Assembly (NCBI GenBank): GCA_013398055.1
Contig: VZRS01014306.1
Span: forward strand, 253,077 to 317,076
Source: Ifrita kowaldi
Lineage: Eukaryota; Chordata; Aves; Passeriformes; Cinclosomatidae
Reading direction: 5' to 3'
Length of the DNA stretch: 64,000 nt
Shown here: one piece after another, positions 24,403 to 37,060 of the stretch
How positions within the stretch are numbered: the first letter of the stretch is position 1
Layout of the letters: each line of letters starts with the position of its first letter
Notes under the pieces: model-generated
Database searches by the model: none
Seen by the model: only the letters and a program-made list of their open reading frames with translations
What the model was told of the DNA's origin: nothing
Made by a program: the position numbers and the translations under genes

Positions 24403-27400
24403 AACAAACCAAGAATTATTCTTCAATCTGATGTTAAGAATCAGCTTCCTCATATTTTTTCTTATCAATCAGCCTAGATTTGGTAGCAGGAAGATGGGAG
24501 AAATATATGCTTCGTGGGCATTATGACTTAAAGTAACACAATTTGTTATTACATTTTTCCTCCACCTGGGGCCATTTCTTCCTCACTGGCATGTAGAGAA
24601 GGAGCTGAGCAATAAAGCTATGTTTCTAAACCTATTATCCTAAAATCTGGTGGAGTAAATAATCATTTAACAGACAACAGCCATAACAAAAGTAACAAAT
24701 GAACATGAAACATCCAGGTTGTTCTAAAACTTAGCCAGGCAGGACTGTTCCATCTTTTCATCTCCCACATCTACAGAAACTAGAAAGATTATTCCTGAAT
24801 TTAACATTGAGATAAATATGGCTGTCACCACACATTGCATATTTGCAGGTCGTTTATAATGGTTTTTTCAACTGGAAATGAATTTCAGTGCACTTCAGGA
24901 GAAAGACAGGGAATATGCTTATCCATTAGAAATATTGTTATAGTTAAATTTCCATGATTGAGGTAAACTGGATTTTAGTCTAAACTCTAAACAGTTTAGA
25001 CTCCAAACCTTTCTCTAACGAAATATTAGAGAAGACAGAGAACATTCTCTTTTCAGTCAATCCAGTAGATTAGTCATATATGGGAAGTTGTTTATACAGA
25101 TGTTTTGCTGTGAAAATGCTGCATTTATAACAAGTGTAGGCTTAATTCACTGTTTTAGTGATAACAGAAAAATCTGGTTACAGTAACTCCCTGCTTGCTA
25201 CCATGTTGGACCATATTGTTTCCCAACAGAGCACATTCCCATCCCTGCAGAAATGAAGGAATTATAGCAACATGGTCAAATGAATCACTCTCTAATCTCT
25301 CTAATTTGATTAGATGTCTTCCATTAGATCTAGTGTAAACCTAAAGTATTGTATTACCTCTAGACCCTGCTGTCTTCCTATTAAGAGTGTAGCAAGATTA
25401 ATACCACCTGCAGATCTCCAATGGATTTCTTTAGCTCTGACTTCATGCTGCAAAGAGCTGGCTTAAAATAAAACCTAAATAGCAAGTAGAGAATTAGATG
25501 TCAGATTTTTAACATTATGGCTGCACAAACTACGGGAGAACCAAAACTATTTCAAAGGGGAGAATCATGGCAAGAATACTTCACATAGAAGTTGAAATGC
25601 TACACAGCTCATTTGCATCCTAAATTAAGATACTGACTGAATTTGTGTCTCAAAATACTTGAAAAGGGGATTTTTAAATAAGATTTGCGTGATACTGTTC
25701 CAAGGAGGAAAGGTCTACTACCAACAACAAAAAAATACAGTAATTCCAGTTAGAAAAAAAAGTGTTTTCTAAATAACTCCCTGAGAGTCTTTACAAAAGC
25801 TCTAAGTTTTTGCAGTTAATGCTTTGACTATTTTTCTTTAATCCAAAAACAGACTGAGGATGTACTTGGCTCAGAAAATTTATATACAAAGTATCCGACC
25901 ATATTAAAAATCTGTGGATCAGGTTTAGAGCGGTATTGGGAATAGTATTTTTTTCACGACATTAAGATAGAGCCACTCAAAAATTGTACCATTTTGGTGA
26001 GTTTTCTTATCCCATTTCTGATTAAGAAATCCAATTAAGTATAATTGCTTCTTTCTTATACTATGCCAGTTTATATTTGATTTCCCAGCCTGAGAAAGTT
26101 TTGGCTGTGGTTTGCAGTCCAGGAAACTCCAACAAAAGATTATAGAAAATGGGCCCATGCCATCACGTAGAATATAAAATATGGAACACTTCATAAAATC
26201 CACTTGAGATACAATAGATGACTCAGGTTTAGGATAAGTGGTAGCAGAGATAAGAATAGTAATGGATGGTAGCACATTGTTCAGAATAATCACTCGAGCA
26301 GTTACGGGAAGAGTCTTCCCAAAATACATAGCACATGGGCCAGGCTGCTTCATGCTCTTATCAGCTCAAACTCAGACCTAAATCCCAGGTTGTACGTTTG
26401 TGTTAACTCTCAAGATCACCATCACTATTGATATAACCCCTAAATTATAACAAGTTCAGTACAAAGTATCCTGGCTCTGACGCAGACTTTGTGCAGGACC
26501 CTGGGCATGCTGCCCAAAAGTCTGCTCTCAGGTTCCTGACTAACAAAATGAGGACTGTCATCTCTGTGACAAGAAGCTGTGCTGAGGATAAACATGCTGC
26601 TCTCTGAAGAACGCACATACTGTTTGGTGCTCAAGGCATGACCAAGAAAATTCAGTCAGTCATTTCCTATTTTAGCTTCATCCAGTGTAAAAACAAGGGA
26701 GCTGGGCTGTGGAGTACTAGTCAGAGAAGAGAGCTAGGAGCATCCTGCGCAGCTGATGGGGAGGGCAAACAACATCTACACACCCAGTCGTGAGTTTGAC
26801 TTGCTGGTATGAAAATCTGGGTGAGTGGCTAATCTCTTGGGCTGAGCCGCATGGAGCATTGTTGGGCCCCCCAGATGTTTCTGTCAGCCAAAAATGGTTT
26901 GCAGAGCACAGGCACCGGAGTGAACAGGATATATAGCTTGAAAGTACACATTGGTTGCAGTTGCACCCACATTTATACAACAGCACCTACCCACAGAACA
27001 GCTTTAGGAAGACTACGGTCTGAAATATCTTAGACTAAAAATCCATCTATCCCACCCAGCAGTGGCCAATGAATATTCCTCCCTGGATACTTTGACAGAG
27101 CAACAATTTCTGACTCATGATTCTTCAAGCCAAAGGTGTTGTCCTTAATGTATTTTTCTTTTAGCCACTCACACAACCCCTTCTGCAACCCTTCCAAACT
27201 CTTGGCATCTGCAGCAGCCTCATGAAAGAATCCTGAAGAACACCATCTGAAGAAAGAGTTCCTATTTTCCTGTTTTGGATCAGTCACTTGCGGGTTTCAG
27301 TAAATGCTATCTGTTCTGTAGACATGGTATAAAGGACATAAACAGCACTAGAAACAGGGAAGAAAGTGCTCATGTTGGAAAAGGAGGCAAGAGACAGGGA

Positions 27401-30400
27401 CAGTTTTGATCTGTATTAATATCAAAAGTTTTTGAGGGCATTAACAAAATATTACAGCAGCCTTGCACAGACACAAGCAAGTAATTATGACTGCCATAGA
27501 AAAATGAGCATAGAATAATAAATTAATACTCCCTCATTTAAAAAAAAAAAGTCTATTTTTTTCTCATTTTAAGATCCTTCAGTTGTAAAAAAGATAAAAA
27601 ACAATACCAGGAGATAATCACTGTTTTGTATTCACAATATTTAGAACATTGAAACAGCAACATCTGGGGGTTTACAGTACAAGTAGCTACAGCTCCTAGT
27701 AAAGTAATCTCTGTGTAGTCCCTCAAAATGAAATAGAAACCATCTCCAAGCAACTTGCAGCTGACAGTACACATGATATTGAACACATTTTTTTCTACAT
27801 GTATTAATTTTAACATTTGCTTCATTTTCCTTAAACACCCTCTTATACAGAAAGCTGATAACAGAGCCAGTTACTGCTGAGCTGAAAGTTTTCTTTGATT
27901 ATTTGAGATGCATGGAATAATAGAAGCTGCACAGTTTTACTCAGTTGCTTCTCACATAAATAATTATACAGAATTCAAATATAAACATTTTAGCATCATG
28001 CTAAAAAAAAACAATAAATGAATACATCTGTTCTGAAAAAACAGTAAGATAAAAAGATATCCCTATTACTTCTAGGAAGTTTTAATTCTCACCGTTACAT
28101 GTAAGGTGATAAAATAAGAGTATCCAGTGCTTATTAGTGTTAACTAATTTCAAATTAACAACACAATCTCTGTGCTCATTTTTCACAAGCTTTTTAAGAA
28201 TTCCCAACAATTCTGTACATGGAATGTATGCTTTTTCCACACAAAGCAAGCAATAATAAGTTTCTAGTTTGGGCCACTCAATAGTTAGATGGTGGTTACA
28301 GGCAACTGCAGCTAAATTTAACTTACGAAAAGATACATAGACAAAATATCTCTTTGGGGCTCTATCAGGGTTACTGCATATAAAAATGAAAACAGCTGTG
28401 TTTTAAAGAAATAAAAGATTAACCAGAAAGTAGATAATATTATGCTATGGCCGTTTTTACTCAGTTGGTACTGATGGCAGTAGCAACAGAATTTTACCTC
28501 AATATGATGAGTAAAGCAGAATGAAGACAATAAATGAAGTTTCTTGCTGGCTTTTTTTTTTTTTTAGCTTTGTAAGAGAATGCAAGATTAACCCAAATTG
28601 TGGAACATGTTATGTCCTTTAAACTTCAAAAAAAAGATTTGCTAAGGATACAGATCAATATGCATATACATATTATGCATTTATCTTTGTCTGTGCTGCT
28701 TGTAAATACTGTGTTAAGGCTGCATGAATATATTATATTGAATGTGAAAGCTGCATGCACAAGTTTCCTATTAACACAGTATTTCTGCATATGTTATTCC
28801 TAAACATGGAGATGCTTTCACCAGACTGCGTACAGGACTGATTTGCACACATTATCATCCTGATTCATCTGAGATCCCACATGGCCCTCAGCTGCCGCTG
28901 CAGAACAGCAAGTGCTCCCATAAGCTTCACATCAGATCTGCCAGCTGTGAAATCCCTAGCACCTTTGGAGACTTCAAACGACACTTGATGACTGTGTTTT
29001 GGCAAGCAAACCAAGCTGTACATGTTAACAGTCTATGTCTTCAGTTAAGATTTCCTCAGCTCTAGCCCAAGGAAATAATCCAGTGGGCAGCTAGACTGAC
29101 TTTGTATAGCTCAAGAAAAAGCTTGTGGATTTATTTTACTTCTCATAATACTCCAAGACCAGCTCAAATTTAGAATATAATTTCCTTGAACCAAAGTTAG
29201 GACAGGCACTCAAATCTCCTCCACCACCCTAATACCACAGTCTTGTTCTTCTCATGTGAATATAAACAATGCTCTGCTTAGTGTTCTGATAAATGTGTGC
29301 TTCCTTTGCAACTTGCAACCTCACACAGCAAGCAAGCAAGAGAAAAATTTAAAAAGCTACAAAAAGTTCTATTTCTCATTCTTCCTTTCTAATTGATCGT
29401 GGCACACACAGGAACTCAAAGGGTCATTGAAATCAGGACCATTTTTGGAGTTCCAGAGGAACAAATTAATTAATTAAATTAATTAACAAAATTAAGCAGT
29501 CACTAAGATATAGTTGCAACAATTTGACTGCCAGAAGGTGTAGCCAGAGTACCTTTGGTTGAGATGGACAGTAAAGAGCAATTCTCTATAACCAATTTCA
29601 TTGATAAATGGGAATGTGATGGGGATTGTTAATCCTTTCAGAGTAAAATATCAGTACACATTTATCTTCTGGTGATATACTGACAAGTATGAAAATAGAT
29701 TATATTTTGTTAAACCATAGACTAAACAGCACCCAAACAGCAGCACAGCACCACATTTTTCGCTTCAGTTGGTAAAACAGCATAAAACTAAGTAGTGCAA
29801 GGATATCTCACAACAATAATTCCCTCATTTAACAAAGACTGAAATAGACAAGTTCTGTTAGCAGAGAAAGTAAAAAGGTGTTGAAAAAAGTACTTTGAAG
29901 TGAAAAAAAACTCTTGCTGTGGGCTGTGCAATTAATTTTGGTCAGTAAACTGTGCAAAATCTCTGTTCTCCTGTCCAATTTAGCATTGTTCAGTTGTCAG
30001 TCTAGATCAATTCCAATTAGAATTTGCTACTTTTCCTCAAGTTGTTTGTGATCTGTCATGCTAAAAATATTCTAGGAAGTCAAAGTTTTATTCAGGCAGA
30101 AATCAGCAGAGAAAAGTTGTTCTGCTGTATTCCTAGATTTGAAGATGCATTCTTACAAAACAAAGCCATGTTAACTATTTATTATTCTTCTTCTACTCAA
30201 CACCTCTTGGCCTGAAAGGTTATGGTAACTTGGTTAGTGTTTTGTCTTTGAGAGCCATCAAAAAAACTTCCTTCAAACTTGTCTTTTTATAATCCAAACT
30301 ATTTAACTTTCATATTCTTTTCAAACTGACATAGTCTTAAGCAGTCATAAGCGCCACAATGAATTTAGGTTATTTTTTTTGCGCTGCTTAAATACTATTG

Positions 30401-33400
30401 TGCTTATGTTTACATTATATATGATTGACAATATCATTAGTATCCTTGCCAATATCGTATCAAAATGATCAGCCTCAGAACAGCCAAGATCCCATTAGAG
30501 CATCTCCTTCCTGAAGTAAAAACATTTTTAATAAAGAGTCTCATGAATGAAACACCTTTCACTCTGCCGAAGTTAATTTCTTTCTAATTTCCCATTTCTA
30601 TTATAGCAATTAGCAAACTTTCAAATCAGTCAAATTTCTTGAATATAATTGTTTTCTAATTAGGCCACTAGAATTACTTTTGAGCAGTCAGGGCACAACA
30701 CTCCACATAGTAAATTTCCTGAATTCCTACGCTGAAACTCATTCTGTATCCATGCACAAATAACACTTTTAAGTTGCACGTTCCCTAAAAATGCTCTACC
30801 ATAATTGTCACCACCTCTGAAGTCATGGTTCTGCACAGCTTGAAAGTTTTCTATGTCTGCTCATCTTCAGTGTTTAGAATAAATGAGCAGCGGGTTCTGT
30901 TCTGACCGCATACATTCAATCATTTGGCAGGTTGGTATATTAGAAATCTGATGTAGCAAATTCCAAAAAATTTCTTCTAATTGTTTTTCAGCGCTGAATA
31001 TAAACACTGATAAAAGAATGTTAGATTCCCAAAGCCAGGTCGTATCTCTTATCCTCTGCTAATACCCCAGAAGGGCCTTATAAATCAAGCTAAAGCAGAA
31101 GTAAACTTGTTTCATGGAAGATGTCCCTATCACAGCTTCATGATTTTACTGACCTTTAAACAAGCAACACCCACCCTCCCCCCACCCCAAAAAAAACCAC
31201 ATTAAAAAAGACATTAAAATAAAAATTACAGACCCAAAACCCCAGAAAATAAGTGTACAAGGCAGAAGGGGACTTCTCTACAGGGATATTGTGTGGGTTT
31301 TTCATAAGGAAAGGCTTTTTCTTCGGATGACAGATATTATCTCACTTCTTATCTTGTCCAAGGATTGCAAAATAGGAAATGCTGCTAAGGCACAAACATT
31401 ACTTATCACCTAAATTCATTCACTTTCTTTAAATATGCTTGTACCAGCAACTAGAATTATGTATGTGAGTTGACTCCATTGATAGATCTGAAGTCTGCAG
31501 CTGGGTAAAATCCTGAGGAATGTTGATGAGGACTTTAAATAAGAACTTCATGAGAAGTGTTTGATTATTTTTCTCACATCAGTCCAGGAGATATTTTTTC
31601 ATCTCCATTTGAAAATCTTTTTGTATACCTTTCATATTTTGTATTTCTTTGCAATACTCATAAATGCAGGTGCAAAAAAACTGAGTTGAAGAATTACTTC
31701 ATCTCCTGCAAAATGCAGGTCTTTCACCTTCAGGAACAAATAACTGCATCCAAAATATACGTTTAGCCGTCTAGTTGACTCATTTAGAAATTTACAGTTA
31801 TGCTCATAATTCATAACTTCAGTATGGAACAGAAGTGCTGTTTCAAAGGAAAGTCCACCAATCACTTTCTCAAAGGCTTGTTTTGTTTTTAATGTGGCTA
31901 GTTCAAATTTAGCTTTACTGTCAAATGTGGACAGTTTTGAACCAGGTATAATTGTAGAAAGAGGTCAGAACCAAAATTTAAACTGTACTGACATACTTTC
32001 CTAAATTCTACAGATTACAGCTTCCTTCTTAGGGTAACAGCTACAGTTTCCTAAGATCTAGGAAACAAAGAGAATTAACGGAGGTTACCAGATGAACGCA
32101 AATAGCAAACCCTATATACCACCACAGATGTGGTAAACAAGCATACTACAATTTTAATTAGTGTGTGAAAAACCCTGGTTTAGCACATGATGAACTCTTA
32201 TTTTGATCTGAGGTCCTAAAATAACCACAAATTTAAAAAACAAATCAAAACAAACCAAAATACCCGGCATAAACAGAGCAATGACCAAAAATACCAGTAT
32301 GGGCTCTGGTAGGCAAGACCTAAATTTCAGTGCTGGAGGGTCCTTTAAGAGACAGACACACCTTTTACCACATCTGGAATTCTATGATTTAGTTAGAGAA
32401 ATTGATAATAAATACAGCCAAATTCCCTAAATAGCTTAGAGTTTATAGTAAATACACCCCCCTGGGTGTCCACTATGTAGGTTACTAAAAGCCGTTTTAC
32501 ACAATGTTGGCCTACTAGGTGTGCCTTAAGTGCAGCAAAATGAGGAAGCATTACTGAACTCTGCAGTGACCTCAGCTTCAAGCAACCAGAAGGTGTTTCA
32601 CCATGTCATCCTCCTAATGGCAAAACCAGCCACACAAATGCAATCTCTCACTAAAAAGTGAAAATGAAATGAAAGGCTGCCAATTCCTCTTCAGCCAAAG
32701 AAAATAACTGCAAAAAAAGGAAATTAAAGGAAAACTGCAGGGAAATACACACACCCCCTAAAAATAAGGGCAGTTTGTTGGTTTGCATTTGGCTTTTCTT
32801 AAGGAAAAAAAAAAATCGTAGTTGCAAATTTAAGAATTCTTACAGAAAAAAAGCTAGCTTTGTATATCCACCCAAAATTACTGTCATTAATCAACTTTTC
32901 AAAAAAATACTAATACACATTTTAGTTGTGTATCCCCTTTTGTTTAGATAATGGATATGTACAACTTGCGTCACTTTTGGTCTTATTTTCAGAGGCTTGC
33001 CTATAAAAGATGATTTGGCAAAGCAGGGACCAAGATCTTTCTTTCACTATCCCAATTATGTAATTCTCAGTGCTCCAAACTCTACACCAGAGTTAAGTGT
33101 GTTATTCTGAAAGCAATAGAATAGCACAGGCTGCTTCTTCACTGCTCTCAAGTGTCCTGCACAGTCTCTCTGTGGATGGGCTTTGAGACGAGAAGCGTGC
33201 TGTCTCAGGCCTGCATTAGGAAAGACAAGATGCACAAATCATACTTTAAATAACCATGCAATTTTATTAACCCTCTTGGAAACACTGGGCACCACATCAA
33301 ACAAAATTTATCGCTACGCTTTCTGTGAATGTTCACCCTTGCTCCTCTAATAAATCCCTCTCCCACCTTGGTCCCAGGCTGTTCCTGGCACCCAGTCATC

Positions 33401-34250
33401 CTTTACCCCATGATGGTCAAGTGATGTTCTGTGAGAGATTTCTGTCATCGCAGCACTGGTAGAAAAGTTCAGCATCCTATGATAGGGAAACATAGCTGCT
33501 GTCTTCTGCCTGCTTTTCTTTAACCCCTTCCCGATTCCAAATTGATGTACAATGAAACTCTATGAATTTTACTGCACTATTTTTTACTTCTAAATTGTCA
33601 GAACATTAATCTAGATTCCCTCCCTGTAAAATGGGCATTCAGCTGGCAAGTGAAAATATCCTTTCTGCCTCAGCTAATGTGTCATGAATGCAAAACTTCA
33701 TCTTGGTCTCAGAGAAAAGAAGGTGACAGACAAAACCTGAGCAAATCCCTTCTCTTTCTACTAAATATCAGGGAGGGTGAAAACTGCTGATCAGAGCCCA
33801 CAGTCATGGACTCAAAATATAACCTCTCCTCAAAGGTCTTTCCTGCATTTACCTACTCCTACCACTTCAGTTTATCTCTGGCCTACATTAACAGAACTTC
33901 CACTTTCCCCCGTACATCCTCACCACTTACAGGACAGACTTCAAGAAACTATCTTTGTTTTTGTTCTCAGACCTGGAATAGAAGCAGACTAACACACCTG
34001 AAATATCCCCATTTTTCTGCTGCTCTGCTCCTTGTGACTCTGGCTTCTCATCATGGTTCCCCATTCTCATGCTCAGAATTCTGCCCAAGATTTACTATAC
34101 TTCTCGATTATGAAATATTATCTATGCAAAGCCCCATGAAAGCCTATGCAAATAAAGCATGCTACAACAATCTGCTCAGTTTTTTCATGGGAGAAAATGC
34201 TCTAGAAAAAAAAAGAAATGCAACTCCTATTACATTTTAAGTTGAAGCCC
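24403..34250. other. long AT-rich non-genic stretch
   Basis: Nearly 10 kb without a recognisable gene or transposon. Minor items are TTAATTAA-type palindromic repeats at about 29465-29487 and a C-rich run at about 31168-31190. Open frames of up to 142 codons (25925-26353 minus; 33806-34240 plus) have no recognised product, and I treat them as chance. Confidence 0.5.
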
Positions 34251-35500
34251 TTTAAAAAACAATCTGCATTTTAATTGAGCTGCTTATGTTCTGCATTGTG
34301 CCATGTAATGCAGGAATTGAATTCATTTTTCCTAAAGATATTATATCTTCCAACATTTCAACATTAGTTTATGCTGAAAGATAACATAGCAATAAGAGTC
34401 TTTTGCTAAAATTAAGCGTGTCCCTGTGGTTGTTGAACTGTATTTTCCAGCATTTCCAAAAGCACGCTGCTTTTCAAATCAGGGGTCTGACATATCTGAA
34501 ATTCCAATGTTGTTTATGAACTGATGATTTCAATTAATACATATTGCCAAACATCCATTTTCCAGGAGCCAAGACTGCTGAAAATGGAATCAAATTCCAA
34601 TTTTTATCAGATTTGCCTGTCTGATAAAAATTAACTCCTTAAACTGAAATACTTTAACAGAGGGATAAATGCACACAGCTTAGATGGTGAGGGAGCAAGA
34701 AAAAAATCACTGCTTGATTTCAGAAATAAGAAGTTGTTCTGTCAACATGTACATGCTCAAAAACTTGCCTAGTTGACCACCACACATTATGTGCTAGCTA
34801 TATAATAGTTGTAGACATGGCAATTACTTTAGATTTCTTAGCTAGTTTTGTGTTTAAATTTTGTTTTAGAAGGACTGATATAAGCTTTGTTTTTTTCTTG
34901 TTAGATTCCAATTGTCATACCTCAAATTCTACATTTAGACAATGAGTAAAAATCCAGATCAAAGCTTAGCCAAGATTATCAAGCTTTGCTTCCTTAGAAG
35001 TCAGAACCAAGTTCTTATGGCCTTGACCTAAGACATGAGCAACATTCGAAATCTGGCCTGCCTTATTCCAACAAATGAAAGGCCAGCCATTAAAACTGAT
35101 CCATGAGTAATTATAACAGGTGCCTTTCGGACTCAATAGTTAATAAAAAGTCTATCACAACACCAACTCTTGATAAAGTATCATTCTTCCTGTGCAGATG
35201 TTTGCAAGGAGGACATCCACTCAGTGGTATGTTATTAATTCTGGTGTAATACACCTGCTATTGTGCATTTTGCAGAGGAAGAGGAAATGAGTGTTTTATT
35301 ATTCACGCATAATTAAGAAGTGTGAAACATTCTGTTTCAAAATAAAGCTAGATTAGATGCTTCCTTTTGAATATAAATAGGAACTCAATGGACTAATGGT
35401 TATTTAAATCACTTTGATTCTCTTTGAGGAGCCTTATGCTAATAAAATGTCTTCTCTTTGCACATCAGCACAACAAAGCAAGATCTTCATAAATTTGCAC
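34250..35500. other. candidate conserved non-coding (enhancer-like) block
   Basis: Low-complexity-free, AT-rich sequence with many homeobox-type (TTAATT, TAATTA) and GATA-type (TTATCA, TGATAA) motifs, plus a perfect inverted repeat at 34599-34632. Its texture resembles deeply conserved developmental enhancers in gene deserts. This is an impression only; without cross-species alignment it has no proof. Confidence 0.2.
34599..34632. repeat. perfect 13-bp inverted repeat with GATA motifs
   Basis: AATTTTTATCAGA (34599-34611), spacer TTTGCCTG, TCTGATAAAAATT (34620-34632). The arms are exact reverse complements and place two inverted GATA-type motifs (TTATC/GATAA) facing each other. Confidence 0.85.
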
Positions 35501-36287
35501 CTCTTCCACTTCCTCCAGCCTTGTTTCCCTAAACCCCACACTGACACCACCAAACCTGCCTGTCATTGCCTTGTCTGTCTCTTTTGTGGGTGATTGAATA
35601 GTCTATTCCTCTAAGGCTCCCCTATTAAACGTATTCCCTATTTGGGAGGATTGTTTTTCCCTGCTTTTCACACTGAGGGACTCCTTGGCTCCAAGCTTCT
35701 CATGGCATTAACTACTATTTACTCCTCTCCTTGCTTGCTGCCACTTGAAGTCCACAGAAATTATTCCTCTAACTAAGGACCCTCAGCTTCTTATTAGTTA
35801 ACCCGAACAATTGAAAGTGGTCCACTGATGTTGTTTTGCATAACAGTATCCATGCATCTTTGCTAATTTAGGAAGATATTCAGGTAGCATTTAGAGCTTT
35901 TATTATCCAAATCCATCAGGAGAACAATAATTCTAGGACCAAACTCCAAGAAAACTAGTTTGCTTAGCATCTTCTGAGAAACAGATGCTTTACTAGACCA
36001 GAAGGAAAGGTATATTAAAAGCTTGCTTCACTGAGATCTAGAAACCATTGAAGAGTTATTTTAAAAAGCATTCTTGTCAAAATGAAACTTTTTTACGTGG
36101 TTATTCTGATTTCCCTTACAGTTTGAAAAGGAAAATGCCTTTAAAACTGCTAAAACGTTCCACTTCAATGAAGTAAAAATGTTTTAATGACATGGTTTCA
36201 AATTGTTCTATTAACTACATTGTTCCACAATAAATACAATGTCAATGACTATGAAATCTGATTTGGAGAACAGTAGGGACTCCCTCT

Positions 36288-36334
36288 CTTCCTTCCTTCC
36301 TTCCTTCCTGCCTTCTCTCCTGCCTTCCTTCCTC
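36288..36334 (+). repeat. (CTTC)n microsatellite
   Basis: Imperfect CTTC/CCTT repeats with interruptions (CTGCC, TCTCC). The flanks are pyrimidine-rich. Confidence 0.9.
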
Positions 36335-36371
36335 ATTTCCTCAAAAATTGAAGGTTTTTTTACCATCAGCT

Positions 36372-37060
36372 CTACAGTTGGCTTCTTTTAAACCCACCTC
36401 CGAGGCGTATGCAAAATCCCCTCGCTCTAAAGTAACACTGCACTAAACTTGTGCTAACTGGTCCAATACAGATAGAAGTTCCTGGAAGAGGAGACACCAA
36501 ACCAAGGGATGCTGACATTCCCCACAGCTTTCTCAGTATCTCCCTGTGTTGTCTCAGGACACCAAGGTGACCCCAGCTCCCAGGGACGGGGTTGCACCAT
36601 ACTTGGCTGCAGGTGCCATAGGAGTAGCAGGATAGCAAGCAACCTGGAAGATCTAGCAATATATTTGGGTGGTTACATTACTAGCATAATTAAGGCATCT
36701 AAAATATTGCTTTTCACTCAGGCCACTCACTGCCAGGATAAACGCATCCACACACGTTCTGAAGCTGAGGATTTTCCTACACAGATATCCAAGGATAAAG
36801 AGCAGTGAAAGTAGCAAAGCGATAGAACTGACAGCAGGCAATGGAGGAAGGAAGCTGATGGATCTATGAGAGTTAGGAAGGAATCAAACTTTATTAAACA
36901 CCGATGCACTTCTGTGCCACCCCCTAACAGGTGCATTACTTACAACGGTAGCACAAAACATCTGCTTATTGCTTTATTCACAACTGAGGCCACTAAAACA
37001 GAATGGTCCCAGACCGCAAGATCCGCACATCTGCTTGGTTGCTTTTTTTGAGACACATTA
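36372..37060. other. GC-richer block of unknown origin
   Basis: The block is noticeably richer in G and C than its flanks, with a dense overlap of short frames on both strands and a TTTATTAAAC near 36890 that would be a polyadenylation signal on the minus strand. It could be an old LTR or retroposed fragment, or ordinary unique DNA. I recognise no family motif and make no firm call. Confidence 0.2.

Noticed and set aside
24207..24468. Phe-rich hydrophobic minus-strand frames
   Set aside because: Direct translation of the A-rich/(AAAC)n low-complexity tract.
25925..26353. 142-codon minus-strand frame
   Set aside because: No recognised motif, no supporting splice or promoter signal, and composition like the AT-rich background.
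32310..32395. Possible worn CR1 tip (GGAGGGTCCTTTAAGAG...ATTCTATGATTTA)
   Set aside because: Only two short stretches resemble the CR1 end; this is not enough to call.
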